From NCBI RefSeq assembly GCF_014204525.1, contig NZ_JACHLP010000009.1:120829-184828 (forward strand): 64,000 bases of DNA, written 5' to 3'. The DNA is from Roseateles oligotrophus. Its GTDB lineage: Bacteria > Pseudomonadota > Gammaproteobacteria > Burkholderiales > Burkholderiaceae_C. Shown one piece after another: positions 10,180 through 17,425 of this stretch. The translations under genes were made by a program, and so were the position numbers. Under the pieces are notes generated by a model. The model had not been told where the DNA came from. It worked only from the letters and a program-made list of their open reading frames with translations, and searched no databases. Position 1 is the stretch's first letter. Each line of letters opens with the position of its first letter.

Positions 10180-10236
10180 GGCTTTGATGGTGATGTGTGG
10201 CCTGGATTCTGACCTCAGTCTGAGAAAATATTCGCC

Positions 10237-10731
10237 ATGAGCAAGAAAACCGTTCACGTCAGCGAGACCCCGGCCACCCAGTTGCTGCGCCAGCACAAGA
10301 TCGCCTTTACCGAGCATGTGTACGACTATGTGGAGCATGGCGGCACGGCGGAGTCCTCGCGCCAGCTGGGGGTGGCCGAGCACGAGGTGGTCAAGACCCT
10401 GGTGATGCAGGACGAAAAGGCCCAGCCCCTGATCGTGCTGATGCATGGCGACCGCCAGGTCAGCCTGAAGGAGCTGGCGCGGCAAATCCCAAGCAAAAAA
10501 GTCGAGCCCTGTAGACCTGAGGTGGCGCAGCGCCACAGCGGCTACATGGTCGGCGGCACCTCGCCCTTTGGCACGCGCAAGACCATGCCGGTGTTTGTGG
10601 AGGCCTCGATTCTGGAGCTGCCGCGCATCTGCATCAATGGCGGGCGGCGTGGTTTCCTGGTCGGCATCCCGCCGAAATTGCTGCTCGATCTGCTGGCGGC
10701 CCGGCCCGTGCATTGCGCCAGTGCAGAATAG
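10237..10731 (+). CDS. ybaK: Cys-tRNA(Pro)/Cys-tRNA(Cys) deacylase YbaK
   Basis: A 164-residue member of the YbaK/EbsC branch of the INS-like tRNA-editing fold, acting in trans to hydrolyse Cys-tRNA(Pro) made in error by prolyl-tRNA synthetase. Visible signatures are VVKTLV near residue 52, the GGTSPFGTRK motif near residue 106, and the C-terminal INGGRRGFLVGI. Length is normal for the family (about 160). It is followed after 6 bases by plsY, so the two are probably cotranscribed. Confidence 0.93.
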   Translation: MSKKTVHVSETPATQLLRQHKIAFTEHVYDYVEHGGTAESSRQLGVAEHEVVKTLVMQDEKAQPLIVLMHGDRQVSLKELARQIPSKKVEPCRPEVAQRHSGYMVGGTSPFGTRKTMPVFVEASILELPRICINGGRRGFLVGIPPKLLLDLLAARPVHCASAE

Positions 10732-10737
10732 CGCCCC

Positions 10738-11451
10738 ATGCAAGACACCTTATTTCCTCTCTTGGCCGCGCTGGGCGGCTACCTCATCGGCTCGCTCTCC
10801 TTTGCCGTCATCGTCAGCCGGGCCATGGGCTTGTCGGACCCGCGCAGCTATGGCTCGGGCAACCCCGGCGCCACCAATGTGCTGCGCTCGGGCAATAAGG
10901 CCGCGGCCATCCTGACCCTGGTGTTCGACGCACTCAAGGGCTATGTGCCGGTGCTGCTGGTGGGCTTGTTTGGTGCCCGCTGGGGCCTGGGCGAGGGCAC
11001 GGCGGCCCTGGTCGGCCTGGGCGCTTTTCTCGGCCATCTGTGGCCGCTGTTCTTCCGCTTCGAGGGCGGCAAGGGCGTGGCCACGGCGGCCGGCGTGATC
11101 CTGGCGCTCAACCCCTTGCTGGGCCTGGCCACGCTGGCCACCTGGCTGATCATTGCCTACTTCTCGCGCTACTCCTCGCTGGCCGCCCTGACCGCCGCCT
11201 GCTTCGCGCCCTTCTACGAGATGCTGATCTGGGGTACCGGCCCCATCGTCGGCGTGCTGCTGCTGATGGCCTTGCTGCTGGTGTGGCGCCACGAGGCCAA
11301 TATCAAGAAGCTGTTGAACGGCACCGAGAGCAAGATAGGCCAAAAAGCCGCCGCCGCGGCGCCGGCCGGCAGCAGCAAGAAACATCCGCATGGCCAGGGC
11401 CCCAAGCCTGCCGGCCATTCGCACCACCATTCCAAAAAGAAAGGTTCCTGA
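10738..11451 (+). CDS. plsY: Glycerol-3-phosphate acyltransferase PlsY with a His/Lys-rich tail
   Basis: An integral membrane acyltransferase that moves the acyl chain from acyl-phosphate to glycerol-3-phosphate, the first step of phospholipid synthesis. Motifs are GSGNPGATN (residues 39-47), GGKGVAT (near 110) and a final cytoplasmic [18 protein letters not shown]. At 237 residues it is about 35 longer than usual because of an Ala/Pro/Lys tail ending in a histidine cluster ([12 protein letters not shown]). The tail lies after the last membrane helix and is probably dispensable; it may bind metal or simply be charged. The ribosome binding site of ridA lies inside the coding sequence of this tail. 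Confidence 0.95.
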   Translation: MQDTLFPLLAALGGYLIGSLSFAVIVSRAMGLSDPRSYGSGNPGATNVLRSGNKAAAILTLVFDALKGYVPVLLVGLFGARWGLGEGTAALVGLGAFLGHLWPLFFRFEGGKGVATAAGVILALNPLLGLATLATWLIIAYFSRYSSLAALTAACFAPFYEMLIWGTGPIVGVLLLMALLLVWRHEANIKKLLNGTESKIGQKAAAAAPAGSSKKHPHGQGPKPAGHSHHHSKKKGS

Positions 11452-11452
11452 A

Positions 11453-11812
11453 ATGTCTGCTAACTCTTCAATTCAGCGCTTCGACGTCGGCGCTCGCATG
11501 TCCGAGATGGCCGTCTACAACGGCGTGGTCTATCTGGCCGGGCAAATCCCCGAGGATGCCAGCCAGGACATCCAGGGCCAGACGGCCCAGGTGCTGGCCG
11601 CCATCGACGCCTTGCTGGCCCGTGCCGGCTCAGACAAAACCAAGATCCTGCGCGCCCAGATCTTCATTGCCGACCTGGCCGATTTCCCCGGCATGAACGC
11701 CGCCTGGGATGCCTGGGTCGTCCCCGGCCACACGCCACCCCGCGCCACCGTCGAGGCCAAGCTGGCCCGGCCGGAGTGGAAGGTGGAGATCGTGGTCACG
11801 GCTGCGGTTTGA
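11453..11812 (+). CDS. RidA family (YjgF/YER057c/UK114) protein
   Basis: A 119-residue reactive enamine/imine deaminase-family protein. It begins one base after the plsY stop, with AAGAAAGG upstream of ATG 11453. Visible hallmarks are GVVYLAGQIP near residue 25, the substrate-carboxylate-binding arginine in PPRATVEA (R97), and the C-terminal VEIVVTAAV strand. It belongs to a subgroup closer to E. coli YoaB than to RidA proper, so the exact substrate is not known. Its last 17 bases overlap the convergent M56 peptidase gene. Confidence 0.9.
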   Translation: MSANSSIQRFDVGARMSEMAVYNGVVYLAGQIPEDASQDIQGQTAQVLAAIDALLARAGSDKTKILRAQIFIADLADFPGMNAAWDAWVVPGHTPPRATVEAKLARPEWKVEIVVTAAV

Positions 11813-13079
11813 GGGCGGAGGCGGGAATCAGATTGACCACCCGCTCCAAGGCCAGTGCAGGGCCCTGGGCTGCGGAAGTCACTTGCATCTGCATCAGCTG
11901 ACCCGCCGCTCCAATCTGGGTGTGCCAGCCCGTATGGGCTTGCAAAGGGCGGCCGTCACTGAAGCGGCTGTGAATGCGCAAGTCGCCTGAGGGTTCTTGC
12001 GTCACGGTTGTCACGATGCGCCAAGCACCGTTCGCGTCACCCTGATCCCACTCGACCGTGGCGGGCACGTTCAGTGCTGTGATCAGGCGTGGTTGCGCGA
12101 CTTTCTCTCCGTTGAAGCTCATCGTCAGCTTCAGTTCCACCAGCTGCTTGTCTGGCGCTGGTTCCGCCTGCGCCAGATAGGCGCCGCCCAGGCCGCTGAG
12201 CAGCAGAAGGCCGAGCAAGCCCTGGCTTGCGTGCCGCCGCAGCGCTGAGTGGGGGGCGTGGGTTTTCAACATGGCAATCCTTTCAATCAAAGGGTGGGTG
12301 GTGGGAAGCATCCAGGAGCAACTGCCGGGGGCCAGCATGGGCCGCAAGCCCTGGGCGGCCAGCAAGGCCTTGGCATAGGCCGCACGCTGGGTTGGACGGC
12401 GCTGCAGCACCGCGGCATCGCAGGCCAGTTCTTGATCGTGTCGCAGGCGCCGCCAGGCCAGCCAGGCCAAGGGGTTGAACCAGTGCAGGCAGCAGAGCAG
12501 GCAGGCCAGCAGGTTCCAGGCGTTGTCGCACCGGCGTTGGTGTTGCAGCTCATGGGCCAGGATGAGGCGGCGCTCGGCCGGCGTAAAACGCTGCTCGAAG
12601 TCCTGGGGCAGGGCGATGCGGCCGGGCCAAACGCCGATCAGCGCTGGGCTGGCGCCTGCCGGGAGGCGGGCAAGCTTGCTGGCGCGGGCCCGCGAGCCTG
12701 GCTTGGGCCAGATCAGCTGTTGATTGACGGCGCGCTGCCGGCGCCACTGCATCGCCGTGACGAGCACTGCACCCGCAGCCCACAAGCTCAACAGCAGCAG
12801 TTCGCTATTGCCGGCGCTTGCCGGCAAGCGGCCCAGCACGGCGGCTGCCATGCCCTCCGAACCCTGCGCCGCACTCCCCCAAAAAACTTGTACCGGCTCC
12901 TGCGCAGGCCGCGGCAAGCAGGTGCTCAGCAACAGGAGAGGCAGCAAGGCCCAGCTTTTGCGTGCGGCGTCGGGGCCCGCCAGGCGCAGCAGCCAGGGGC
13001 GCAAAGCCAGCACAAGGATGACGCCCAGACTGAGCAGCAGGCTTTGGCGAAGCAGGAGCGTGAAGAGGGACTCAATCAT
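11796..13079 (-). CDS. BlaR1/MecR1-like M56 family membrane metallopeptidase
   Basis: A 427-residue membrane protease-sensor. ATG 13079 lies within the last codons of the repressor gene (8-base overlap), so the two are translationally coupled. Four or so hydrophobic helices (about residues 5-22, 38-52, 90-108 and 305-320) surround the cytoplasmic zinc site HELQH at 176-180. The last ~110 residues are a periplasmic beta-rich domain, not a penicillin-binding domain as in BlaR1, so the signal is probably not a beta-lactam. By family analogy, sensing triggers the zinc protease, which inactivates the BlaI-type repressor encoded just upstream. Confidence 0.9.
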   Translation of the reverse strand: MIESLFTLLLRQSLLLSLGVILVLALRPWLLRLAGPDAARKSWALLPLLLLSTCLPRPAQEPVQVFWGSAAQGSEGMAAAVLGRLPASAGNSELLLLSLWAAGAVLVTAMQWRRQRAVNQQLIWPKPGSRARASKLARLPAGASPALIGVWPGRIALPQDFEQRFTPAERRLILAHELQHQRRCDNAWNLLACLLCCLHWFNPLAWLAWRRLRHDQELACDAAVLQRRPTQRAAYAKALLAAQGLRPMLAPGSCSWMLPTTHPLIERIAMLKTHAPHSALRRHASQGLLGLLLLSGLGGAYLAQAEPAPDKQLVELKLTMSFNGEKVAQPRLITALNVPATVEWDQGDANGAWRIVTTVTQEPSGDLRIHSRFSDGRPLQAHTGWHTQIGAAGQLMQMQVTSAAQGPALALERVVNLIPASALKPQP

Positions 13080-13446
13080 GATCCAGGTCTTTAAGCAGGC
13101 GTTTGAGTTCGGCCACATCGCTGGGCTTGAGCCGGCCCTGGGCCGAGAACTGCGCAAGCAGGGGTGCCAGGCGGCCACCGAACAAGCGGTCCAGCAACTT
13201 GCTGCTTTGCTCGCCCACCCAGTCCTCTCGCCTCAAGACAGGGGAGTAGAGGTAACGCCTGCCTTCGGCCACGGCGCTGATCGCACCCTTGTTGAGCAGG
13301 CGGTTGATGAGCGTCTTGACCGTGGCCAACTGCCAGGCCTGCTGGTCCTTCAGGGCGACGGCAATTTCTTCGGTGGACAAGGGGCTGCTGTTCCACAGCA
13401 CCTCCATCACCTGGGCCTCGCTATCGCTGATACTGTTCATCGCCAT
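13072..13446 (-). CDS. BlaI/MecI/CopY family transcriptional repressor
   Basis: A 124-residue winged-helix repressor. The N-terminal half reads ISDSEAQVMEVLWNSSPLS followed by a recognition helix around TVKTLINRLLNKG; the C-terminal part is a helical dimerisation region (LFGGRLAPLLAQF). Translation may begin at Met1 or Met3 (13440). It lies next to two TTAC-N4-GTAA dyads centred 26 bp apart in its own promoter region, which is strong evidence for autoregulation. It is coupled with the downstream M56 protease gene. Confidence 0.93.
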   Translation of the reverse strand: MAMNSISDSEAQVMEVLWNSSPLSTEEIAVALKDQQAWQLATVKTLINRLLNKGAISAVAEGRRYLYSPVLRREDWVGEQSSKLLDRLFGGRLAPLLAQFSAQGRLKPSDVAELKRLLKDLDHD

Positions 13447-13453
13447 GATTCGA

Positions 13454-13465
13454 TTACGCGTGTAA
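13454..13465. promoter_or_regulatory. BlaI-type operator O1 (TTAC-N4-GTAA)
   Basis: The dyad TTACGCGTGTAA lies 8 bases upstream of the repressor start; with flanks the symmetric unit is 13452-13467 (GATTAC-N4-GTAAAC). The half-site pattern resembles BlaI/MecI operators (TACA-N-TGTA type). The function is inferred from position and symmetry. Confidence 0.75.
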
Positions 13466-13474
13466 ACATGATGG

Positions 13475-13504
13475 ATTGTTTACGGATGTAATCGATCTTG
13501 TCAA
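13475..13504 (-). promoter_or_regulatory. Predicted promoter of the repressor/M56 operon
   Basis: On the minus strand, a perfect -35 TTGACA (13504-13499) is followed by an 18-base spacer and a weak -10 AACAAT (13480-13475). Operator O2 lies within the spacer and -10, so repressor binding would block polymerase. This is prediction by eye only. Confidence 0.5.
13480..13491. promoter_or_regulatory. BlaI-type operator O2 (TTAC-N4-GTAA)
   Basis: TTACGGATGTAA is a second dyad; with flanks 13478-13493 (GTTTAC-N4-GTAATC) it is the exact mirror image of the flanked O1 site, so O1 and O2 together form a larger perfect two-level palindrome. The centre-to-centre spacing of 26 bp is about 2.5 helical turns. 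It overlaps the predicted repressor promoter. Confidence 0.75.
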
Positions 13505-13535
13505 GCGAAGAAACCTTGTGAGATCAGAGACCGAA

Positions 13536-13910
13536 ATGCCTGCGCGCCCCTTGCTTCCCCCCATGCTTCGCCAGCTACTGCCGCTGGGCCTCATCCTGGC
13601 TTTGGTGATGGGGGCAACGCATTGGCTGCAGTCCTCGCATCGGCAAGTCCAGGCTCAGGTCTTGCGCGAGCTGGCCCGCCCCGGCGACATCCGCATGATC
13701 TCCTCCACCACCTGCGTGTTCTGCGAGAAGGCGAGGCGCTGGCTGGTGGCCGAGTCCGTGCCCTTCGAGGAATGCTTTATCGAAACCGACGCGGCCTGCA
13801 TGGCCGAGTACCGGGCGCGCGGCGCGCGTGGCACGCCGACGATGGTGGTGCGCGGCCAGACCCAGCTGGGTTTCGACAAGGAAGGGCTCAGTCAGGCCTT
13901 GCGGCCCTGA
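13536..13910 (+). CDS. Membrane-anchored glutaredoxin-domain protein
   Basis: A 124-residue protein with one hydrophobic helix at about residues 14-30 and a periplasmic glutaredoxin/thioredoxin-fold domain. The redox motif is CVFC (C60, C63) with the cis-proline region GTPTMVV further on; two extra cysteines (ECFIETDAAC) lie between. ATG 13536 is preferred; an in-frame ATG at 13476 would run through the operator region. It is divergent from the BlaI/M56 genes with both operators in the 89-base gap, so it may be a second target of the repressor. The substrate is unknown. Confidence 0.82.
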   Translation: MPARPLLPPMLRQLLPLGLILALVMGATHWLQSSHRQVQAQVLRELARPGDIRMISSTTCVFCEKARRWLVAESVPFEECFIETDAACMAEYRARGARGTPTMVVRGQTQLGFDKEGLSQALRP

Positions 13911-14014
13911 TACGGTTTTGCCTTCAAACGCATAACTTCGTTGGTTTGCCTTGCCGTGCTACAGCACTGTCTGCGGCATGCCGCCTTGTTCTACGCTTGA
14001 ATGCAAAACCGTAT
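13910..14014. repeat. 105-bp imperfect palindrome at a convergent gene junction (element A)
   Basis: The left arm 13910-13930 (ATACGGTTTTGC, then CTTCAAACG) pairs with the right arm 13994-14014 with two mismatches in 21. The interior is also an imperfect palindrome down to the tip GTGCT-AC-AGCAC (13956-13967), with a second small palindrome GCGGCATGCCGC nearby. It fills the gap between the stop of the glutaredoxin gene (its last base is base 1 of the element) and the YciO-like gene. A bidirectional terminator or mobile palindromic repeat is likely. Confidence 0.75.
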
Positions 14015-14019
14015 GAGCG

Positions 14020-14652
14020 TCAGTCGAAGCTGAGCCCCAGCTTGTCTGGGTCGCCCTGGCCGCGCCGCACCAGCACCGGCTCGTCGCCGCTGAGGTCGAT
14101 CACCGTCGTGGGCTGCAGGGCGCAGGCACCGGCGTCGACGATGACTTGCAGCAGCTTGTCAAAGCGGGCCGAGATGTCGGCCGCGTCGTTGAGCGGCTCG
14201 TCCTCGCCCGGTGGGATCAGGGTGGTGGCCAGCAGGGGTTGGCCGAAGATGGCCAGCAGCTCCTGCGTCACCTTGTGGTCCGGCACCCGCAGGCCCAGGG
14301 TGCGGCGCGAGGGGTGGGAGAGGCGGCGCGGCACTTCTTTCGTCGCCTCCAGGATGAAGGTGAAGGGACCGGGCGTGGCCAGCTTGAGCAGGCGGTATTG
14401 CCGGTTGTCGACCCGCGCGTAGCTGGACAGCTCGCTGAGGTCGCGGCATAGCAGGGTCAGGTGGTGTTTGTCGTCCACGCCGCGGATGCGGCGCAGGTTC
14501 TCCACCGCCGACTTGTCGTCCAGGCGGCAGACCAGGGCGTAGCTGGAGTCGGTGGGGATGGCCGCTATGCCGCCCGCCTGCAGGATCTGCGCGGTCTGCT
14601 TGAGGAAGCGGGCTTGCGGGTTGTCGGGGTGGACTTCGAAGGTTTGAGCCAT
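14020..14652 (-). CDS. YciO-type Sua5/YrdC family protein
   Basis: A 210-residue YrdC-fold protein. Visible are the N-terminal GGIAAIPTDSSYALVCRL, the KHHLTLLCRDLSELSSYA segment (KxR/SxN-type nucleotide-binding region) and GPFTFILEATKEVPRR. Sua5/YrdC proteins make threonylcarbamoyl-AMP for tRNA t6A; the KHHLT wording and length match YciO, whose physiological role is less clear. In E. coli yciO neighbours the PHP phosphatase gene yciV/rnm; here the homologous pair is separated by two genes (sterol desaturase and PEP-CTERM). It converges on the glutaredoxin gene across element A. Confidence 0.88.
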   Translation of the reverse strand: MAQTFEVHPDNPQARFLKQTAQILQAGGIAAIPTDSSYALVCRLDDKSAVENLRRIRGVDDKHHLTLLCRDLSELSSYARVDNRQYRLLKLATPGPFTFILEATKEVPRRLSHPSRRTLGLRVPDHKVTQELLAIFGQPLLATTLIPPGEDEPLNDAADISARFDKLLQVIVDAGACALQPTTVIDLSGDEPVLVRRGQGDPDKLGLSFD

Positions 14653-14673
14653 GGATCTATTGTGGCAGCTGCT

Positions 14674-15534
14674 TCATTCCTGTACTGCGCGAACGGCCGG
14701 ACTGGTTTTGCCGGGGCGGAAAGGGTGGAAGAGCTGGGCCGGCAAGGTCTCGGGCAGGACATCCTCGATGCCATAGGTTTTGGGGAAGGCGTCCTTGGGC
14801 AGGTAGTGGGTGCCGAACAGCCGGTCTATCCAGGGAAACAGGGCGGCAAAGTTCTTGTTCACGACGGATGCGTCGTCGTTGGCATGGTGCCAGTGGTGGA
14901 AGGCGGGGCTGGTGATGAGCTGCTCCAGCGGCCCCAGGCGAATCTTGCTGTTGCTGTGGATGAAGAAGGCCCACAAGGTATTGAGGCCCGTGAAGAGGAT
15001 CAGATTCATGTCTACGCCCTGTTGGGTGTCCAACTGCACCAGGCCCAGAAAGAACAGTGGAGTGAAGCTGACCGTGCGCGCGAACACCAGATCCAGGGGG
15101 TGGGCGCGCGTGTTGACCAACCAGTCCAGCTGCTTGGGGCTATGGTGGATGGCGTGCAGCCGCCACAGGTCGGGCCAGTGATGGGACCAGCGGTGGGCCC
15201 AGTAATAGGCGATTTCTCCAATGACCAGGGTGGCGGCCAAACGAACCGGCGTTGGCAGCTCGCGCATCAGCGCAAACCAGGATGGCGGCAGCAGCACATG
15301 GCCTGTTGCGACGACCATGGCCGTGGTCAAGACCATGAAGAACGCGGGGGTCAGGCAGCCAAGAAAATAGTAGCCCAGGTCTTGCAGCCAGTGCTCCCTC
15401 AGTACCGGCTGTTTGCGCAGCGTTGCCAGCCGCTCCAAGGGCAGCATCAGGGCCGCGCCCAGGAATAGCCAAAAAAAGGCGGCAATCAGGCGTAGATGGA
15501 AGCTGCCGATCATGTCGGCCCATTGCTCAATCAT
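14674..15534 (-). CDS. Sterol desaturase / fatty-acid hydroxylase superfamily membrane protein
   Basis: A 286-residue integral membrane di-iron oxygenase. ATG 15534 has GGGAGA upstream. Four to five hydrophobic segments are interleaved with histidine clusters HRWSHH, HAIHHSPKQLDW and HHWHHANDD, which form the di-iron centre in this superfamily. Members hydroxylate or desaturate fatty acids, sterols or carotenoids; the substrate cannot be assigned. It sits between a YciO-like gene and a PEP-CTERM gene, a placement that may reflect insertion. Confidence 0.9.
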   Translation of the reverse strand: MIEQWADMIGSFHLRLIAAFFWLFLGAALMLPLERLATLRKQPVLREHWLQDLGYYFLGCLTPAFFMVLTTAMVVATGHVLLPPSWFALMRELPTPVRLAATLVIGEIAYYWAHRWSHHWPDLWRLHAIHHSPKQLDWLVNTRAHPLDLVFARTVSFTPLFFLGLVQLDTQQGVDMNLILFTGLNTLWAFFIHSNSKIRLGPLEQLITSPAFHHWHHANDDASVVNKNFAALFPWIDRLFGTHYLPKDAFPKTYGIEDVLPETLPAQLFHPFRPGKTSPAVRAVQE

Positions 15535-15629
15535 CTTGTTCTCCCTGGAGGGCAGATCGGCATCTGCAGTGCATCCGGCGCCTGGCAATGATGCAAGGCG
15601 CCGGGCAGAACCCGGGCGGGGCCCTGCGA

Positions 15630-16280
15630 TCAGCCTTGTTGCTTGCGGCGGCTGATGAGGGCACCGATGCCGATCAGACCACCCAGCATCAGCGCGTAGC
15701 TGGAAGGCTCGGGCACGGCGGCTGCGGCCGTGAGGCTGACGCCGTCCAGGTTTAGGATTTCGGGGTTGGCCCCGGCACCAAAGACGGCGAGGAACTTCAG
15801 TTGCTGGGTTGTGGCGGAGGCGGTGAATTGCATATTGTTGAGCTTCCAGCCGAGGCCGGGCTGGGTGTTCACGCCGGACTTGGCAGCGCTGTCGCCCAAG
15901 CTCACATCCCAGTGGTCCCAGGCTCCCGAGTTGGTGTGATTGGACATGGAATAGAAGCTCAGATCATAGGTCTGACCCACGACCAGCCCGCTGATGCTTT
16001 GTGTCAGTCCACCCACGCTGAAGCGTGGGGCATATGCTTTCAGTGACATGACGCCAAAGTAATCGCCCCCTTCTGGGGAAGGTGTGGCGCCATAGCTCTT
16101 CCAGCGCTCACCACCTGGTGTGATGAAAGACCAGTTGGTGGGTGCGGTGTAGTTGGTGTAGCTGTTGCCGGTCATGCCGTTCATGCTGCCGTTTTTCACC
16201 AGATTTGTGGCAGCAGAGGCATGGGTGACTGCCAGAACGAGGGCAGAAAGCGCCAGGGTGTTGTGGATAATTTTTTTCAT
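15630..16280 (-). CDS. PEP-CTERM sorting-domain secreted protein
   Basis: A 216-residue exported protein: a signal peptide (residues 1-23, ending ASA), a central beta-sandwich-like domain with the NLVKNGSMNG opening typical of DUF642/CBM-like PEP-CTERM proteins, and the C-terminal exosortase signal VPEPSSYALMLGG near residue 189, a transmembrane stretch and the basic RRKQQ. Family knowledge: EpsH/XrtA exosortase cleaves and sorts such proteins to the surface, often with exopolysaccharide. No exosortase gene lies in the window. Codon use and flanks look slightly AT-richer than the neighbours. Confidence 0.92.
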   Translation of the reverse strand: MKKIIHNTLALSALVLAVTHASAATNLVKNGSMNGMTGNSYTNYTAPTNWSFITPGGERWKSYGATPSPEGGDYFGVMSLKAYAPRFSVGGLTQSISGLVVGQTYDLSFYSMSNHTNSGAWDHWDVSLGDSAAKSGVNTQPGLGWKLNNMQFTASATTQQLKFLAVFGAGANPEILNLDGVSLTAAAAVPEPSSYALMLGGLIGIGALISRRKQQG

Positions 16281-16493
16281 AAATGATTAAATTGATGCAC
16301 TTTAAATAACTCGATCTACCTGATGAGTTCTATCAATTTAACCATTTTTGCTGGATTGAAAAACCTGTATTCGAGGGACTTGACATCGAAGTGATAAAAA
16401 CTACCGATTGCGAACCAAGCTGTGCAAGACCATCGGGTTTGGCCGACAGGGCTGGGCAATGGAGGGGCGCGGTCACATGCCACTGCTGCCCGC
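16281..16493. other. AT-rich intergenic region upstream of the PEP-CTERM gene
   Basis: This 213-base region is distinctly A+T-rich from 16281 to about 16400, unlike the rest of the window, and presumably holds the PEP-CTERM promoter. No credible gene is seen. The composition shift hints at an acquired segment. Confidence 0.45.
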
Positions 16494-17387
16494 TTACCGC
16501 GGCCAGTGAATCCTGTCCCGCAGCAGTTCCCAGATGGGCTTGAGTCGGCCCGACAAGCCGTCCAGCCGCCCCAGATCAACCCGGCTTTCCTCGGGCGAGT
16601 GGAAGTCGGAGCCGCGTGAGGCGTAGAGATCGAACTCCAGCGCGGTCTCGGTGTACTTGATGGCTTCGGCGGCGGAGTGGCTGCCGGTCACGACCTCGAT
16701 GCCACGGCCGCCATGGCCCATGAACTCGGTGATCAGGGCGTATTCCTCGGTGGGCGTGAAGGCGTAGCGGGCCGGGTGGGCAATCACCGCCTGACCGCCG
16801 GCCTCATGGATCCAGCGCAGGGCATCACTGAGCTTGGCCCAGCGGTGCTCCACATAACCCGGCTTGCCCTCGGTGAGGTAGCGGCGGAAGACCTCGCTCA
16901 CATCGCTGCAATGGCCGGACTCGACCAGAAAGCGGGCGAAGTGGGTGCGCGAGATCAGCTCGGGGTTGCCGACGAATTTGAGCGCGCCTTCGAATGCGCC
17001 CTTGATGCCTACCTGGGCCAGGCCGGCCGCCATCTCGCGGGCGCGCGGCTCGCGGCCGCCACGGGTATTGCGCAGGCCTTCGATCAGGGCGGGGTTCTGG
17101 TGCTCAAAGCCCAGGCCCACGATATGGACCACGCGGCCGGCAAAGCTGACCGAAATCTCCACCCCGGTCAGATAGGGCAGGTCCAGGGACAGGGCCGTGT
17201 CCAGCGCGCGCTGCTGACCGCCGACTTCGTCGTGATCGGTCAGTGCCCACAGCTCCACGCCCTGGGTCTTGGCGCGGCGGGCCAGTTCTTCGGGCTGCAA
17301 AGTGCCGTCCGACACGCGCGAGTGGCAGTGCAGATCGGCATTGGTGCTGACGTCGAGGGCGCAGCGCGGGCTTGGGGTTTGCTTCAC
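16494..17387 (-). CDS. PHP-domain phosphoesterase (RNase AM / YciV-TrpH family)
   Basis: A 297-residue PHP-domain metal-dependent phosphatase. Metal-ligand motifs are ADLHCHSRVSDG (near residue 17), LTDHDE (near 49), a central GVEIS, AVIAHPARY (near 202) and the terminal RGSDFHSPEE. E. coli YciV (RNase AM) acts as a 5'-3' exonuclease in rRNA 5'-end maturation and hydrolyses 3',5'-nucleoside bisphosphates. Translation appears to start with GTG 17387; no in-frame ATG precedes the first metal motif. Its usual partner yciO is two genes downstream. Confidence 0.92.
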   Translation of the reverse strand: MKQTPSPRCALDVSTNADLHCHSRVSDGTLQPEELARRAKTQGVELWALTDHDEVGGQQRALDTALSLDLPYLTGVEISVSFAGRVVHIVGLGFEHQNPALIEGLRNTRGGREPRAREMAAGLAQVGIKGAFEGALKFVGNPELISRTHFARFLVESGHCSDVSEVFRRYLTEGKPGYVEHRWAKLSDALRWIHEAGGQAVIAHPARYAFTPTEEYALITEFMGHGGRGIEVVTGSHSAAEAIKYTETALEFDLYASRGSDFHSPEESRVDLGRLDGLSGRLKPIWELLRDRIHWPR

Positions 17388-17425
17388 CCGGCCATTCTAG
17401 GTCGCGCCCCCGCTTGCACGAGCGC

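Noticed and set aside
13476..13535. Upstream in-frame ATG for the glutaredoxin gene
   Set aside because: It would translate through the operators, and the extra 20 residues are charged and precede a natural N-terminus with a membrane anchor.
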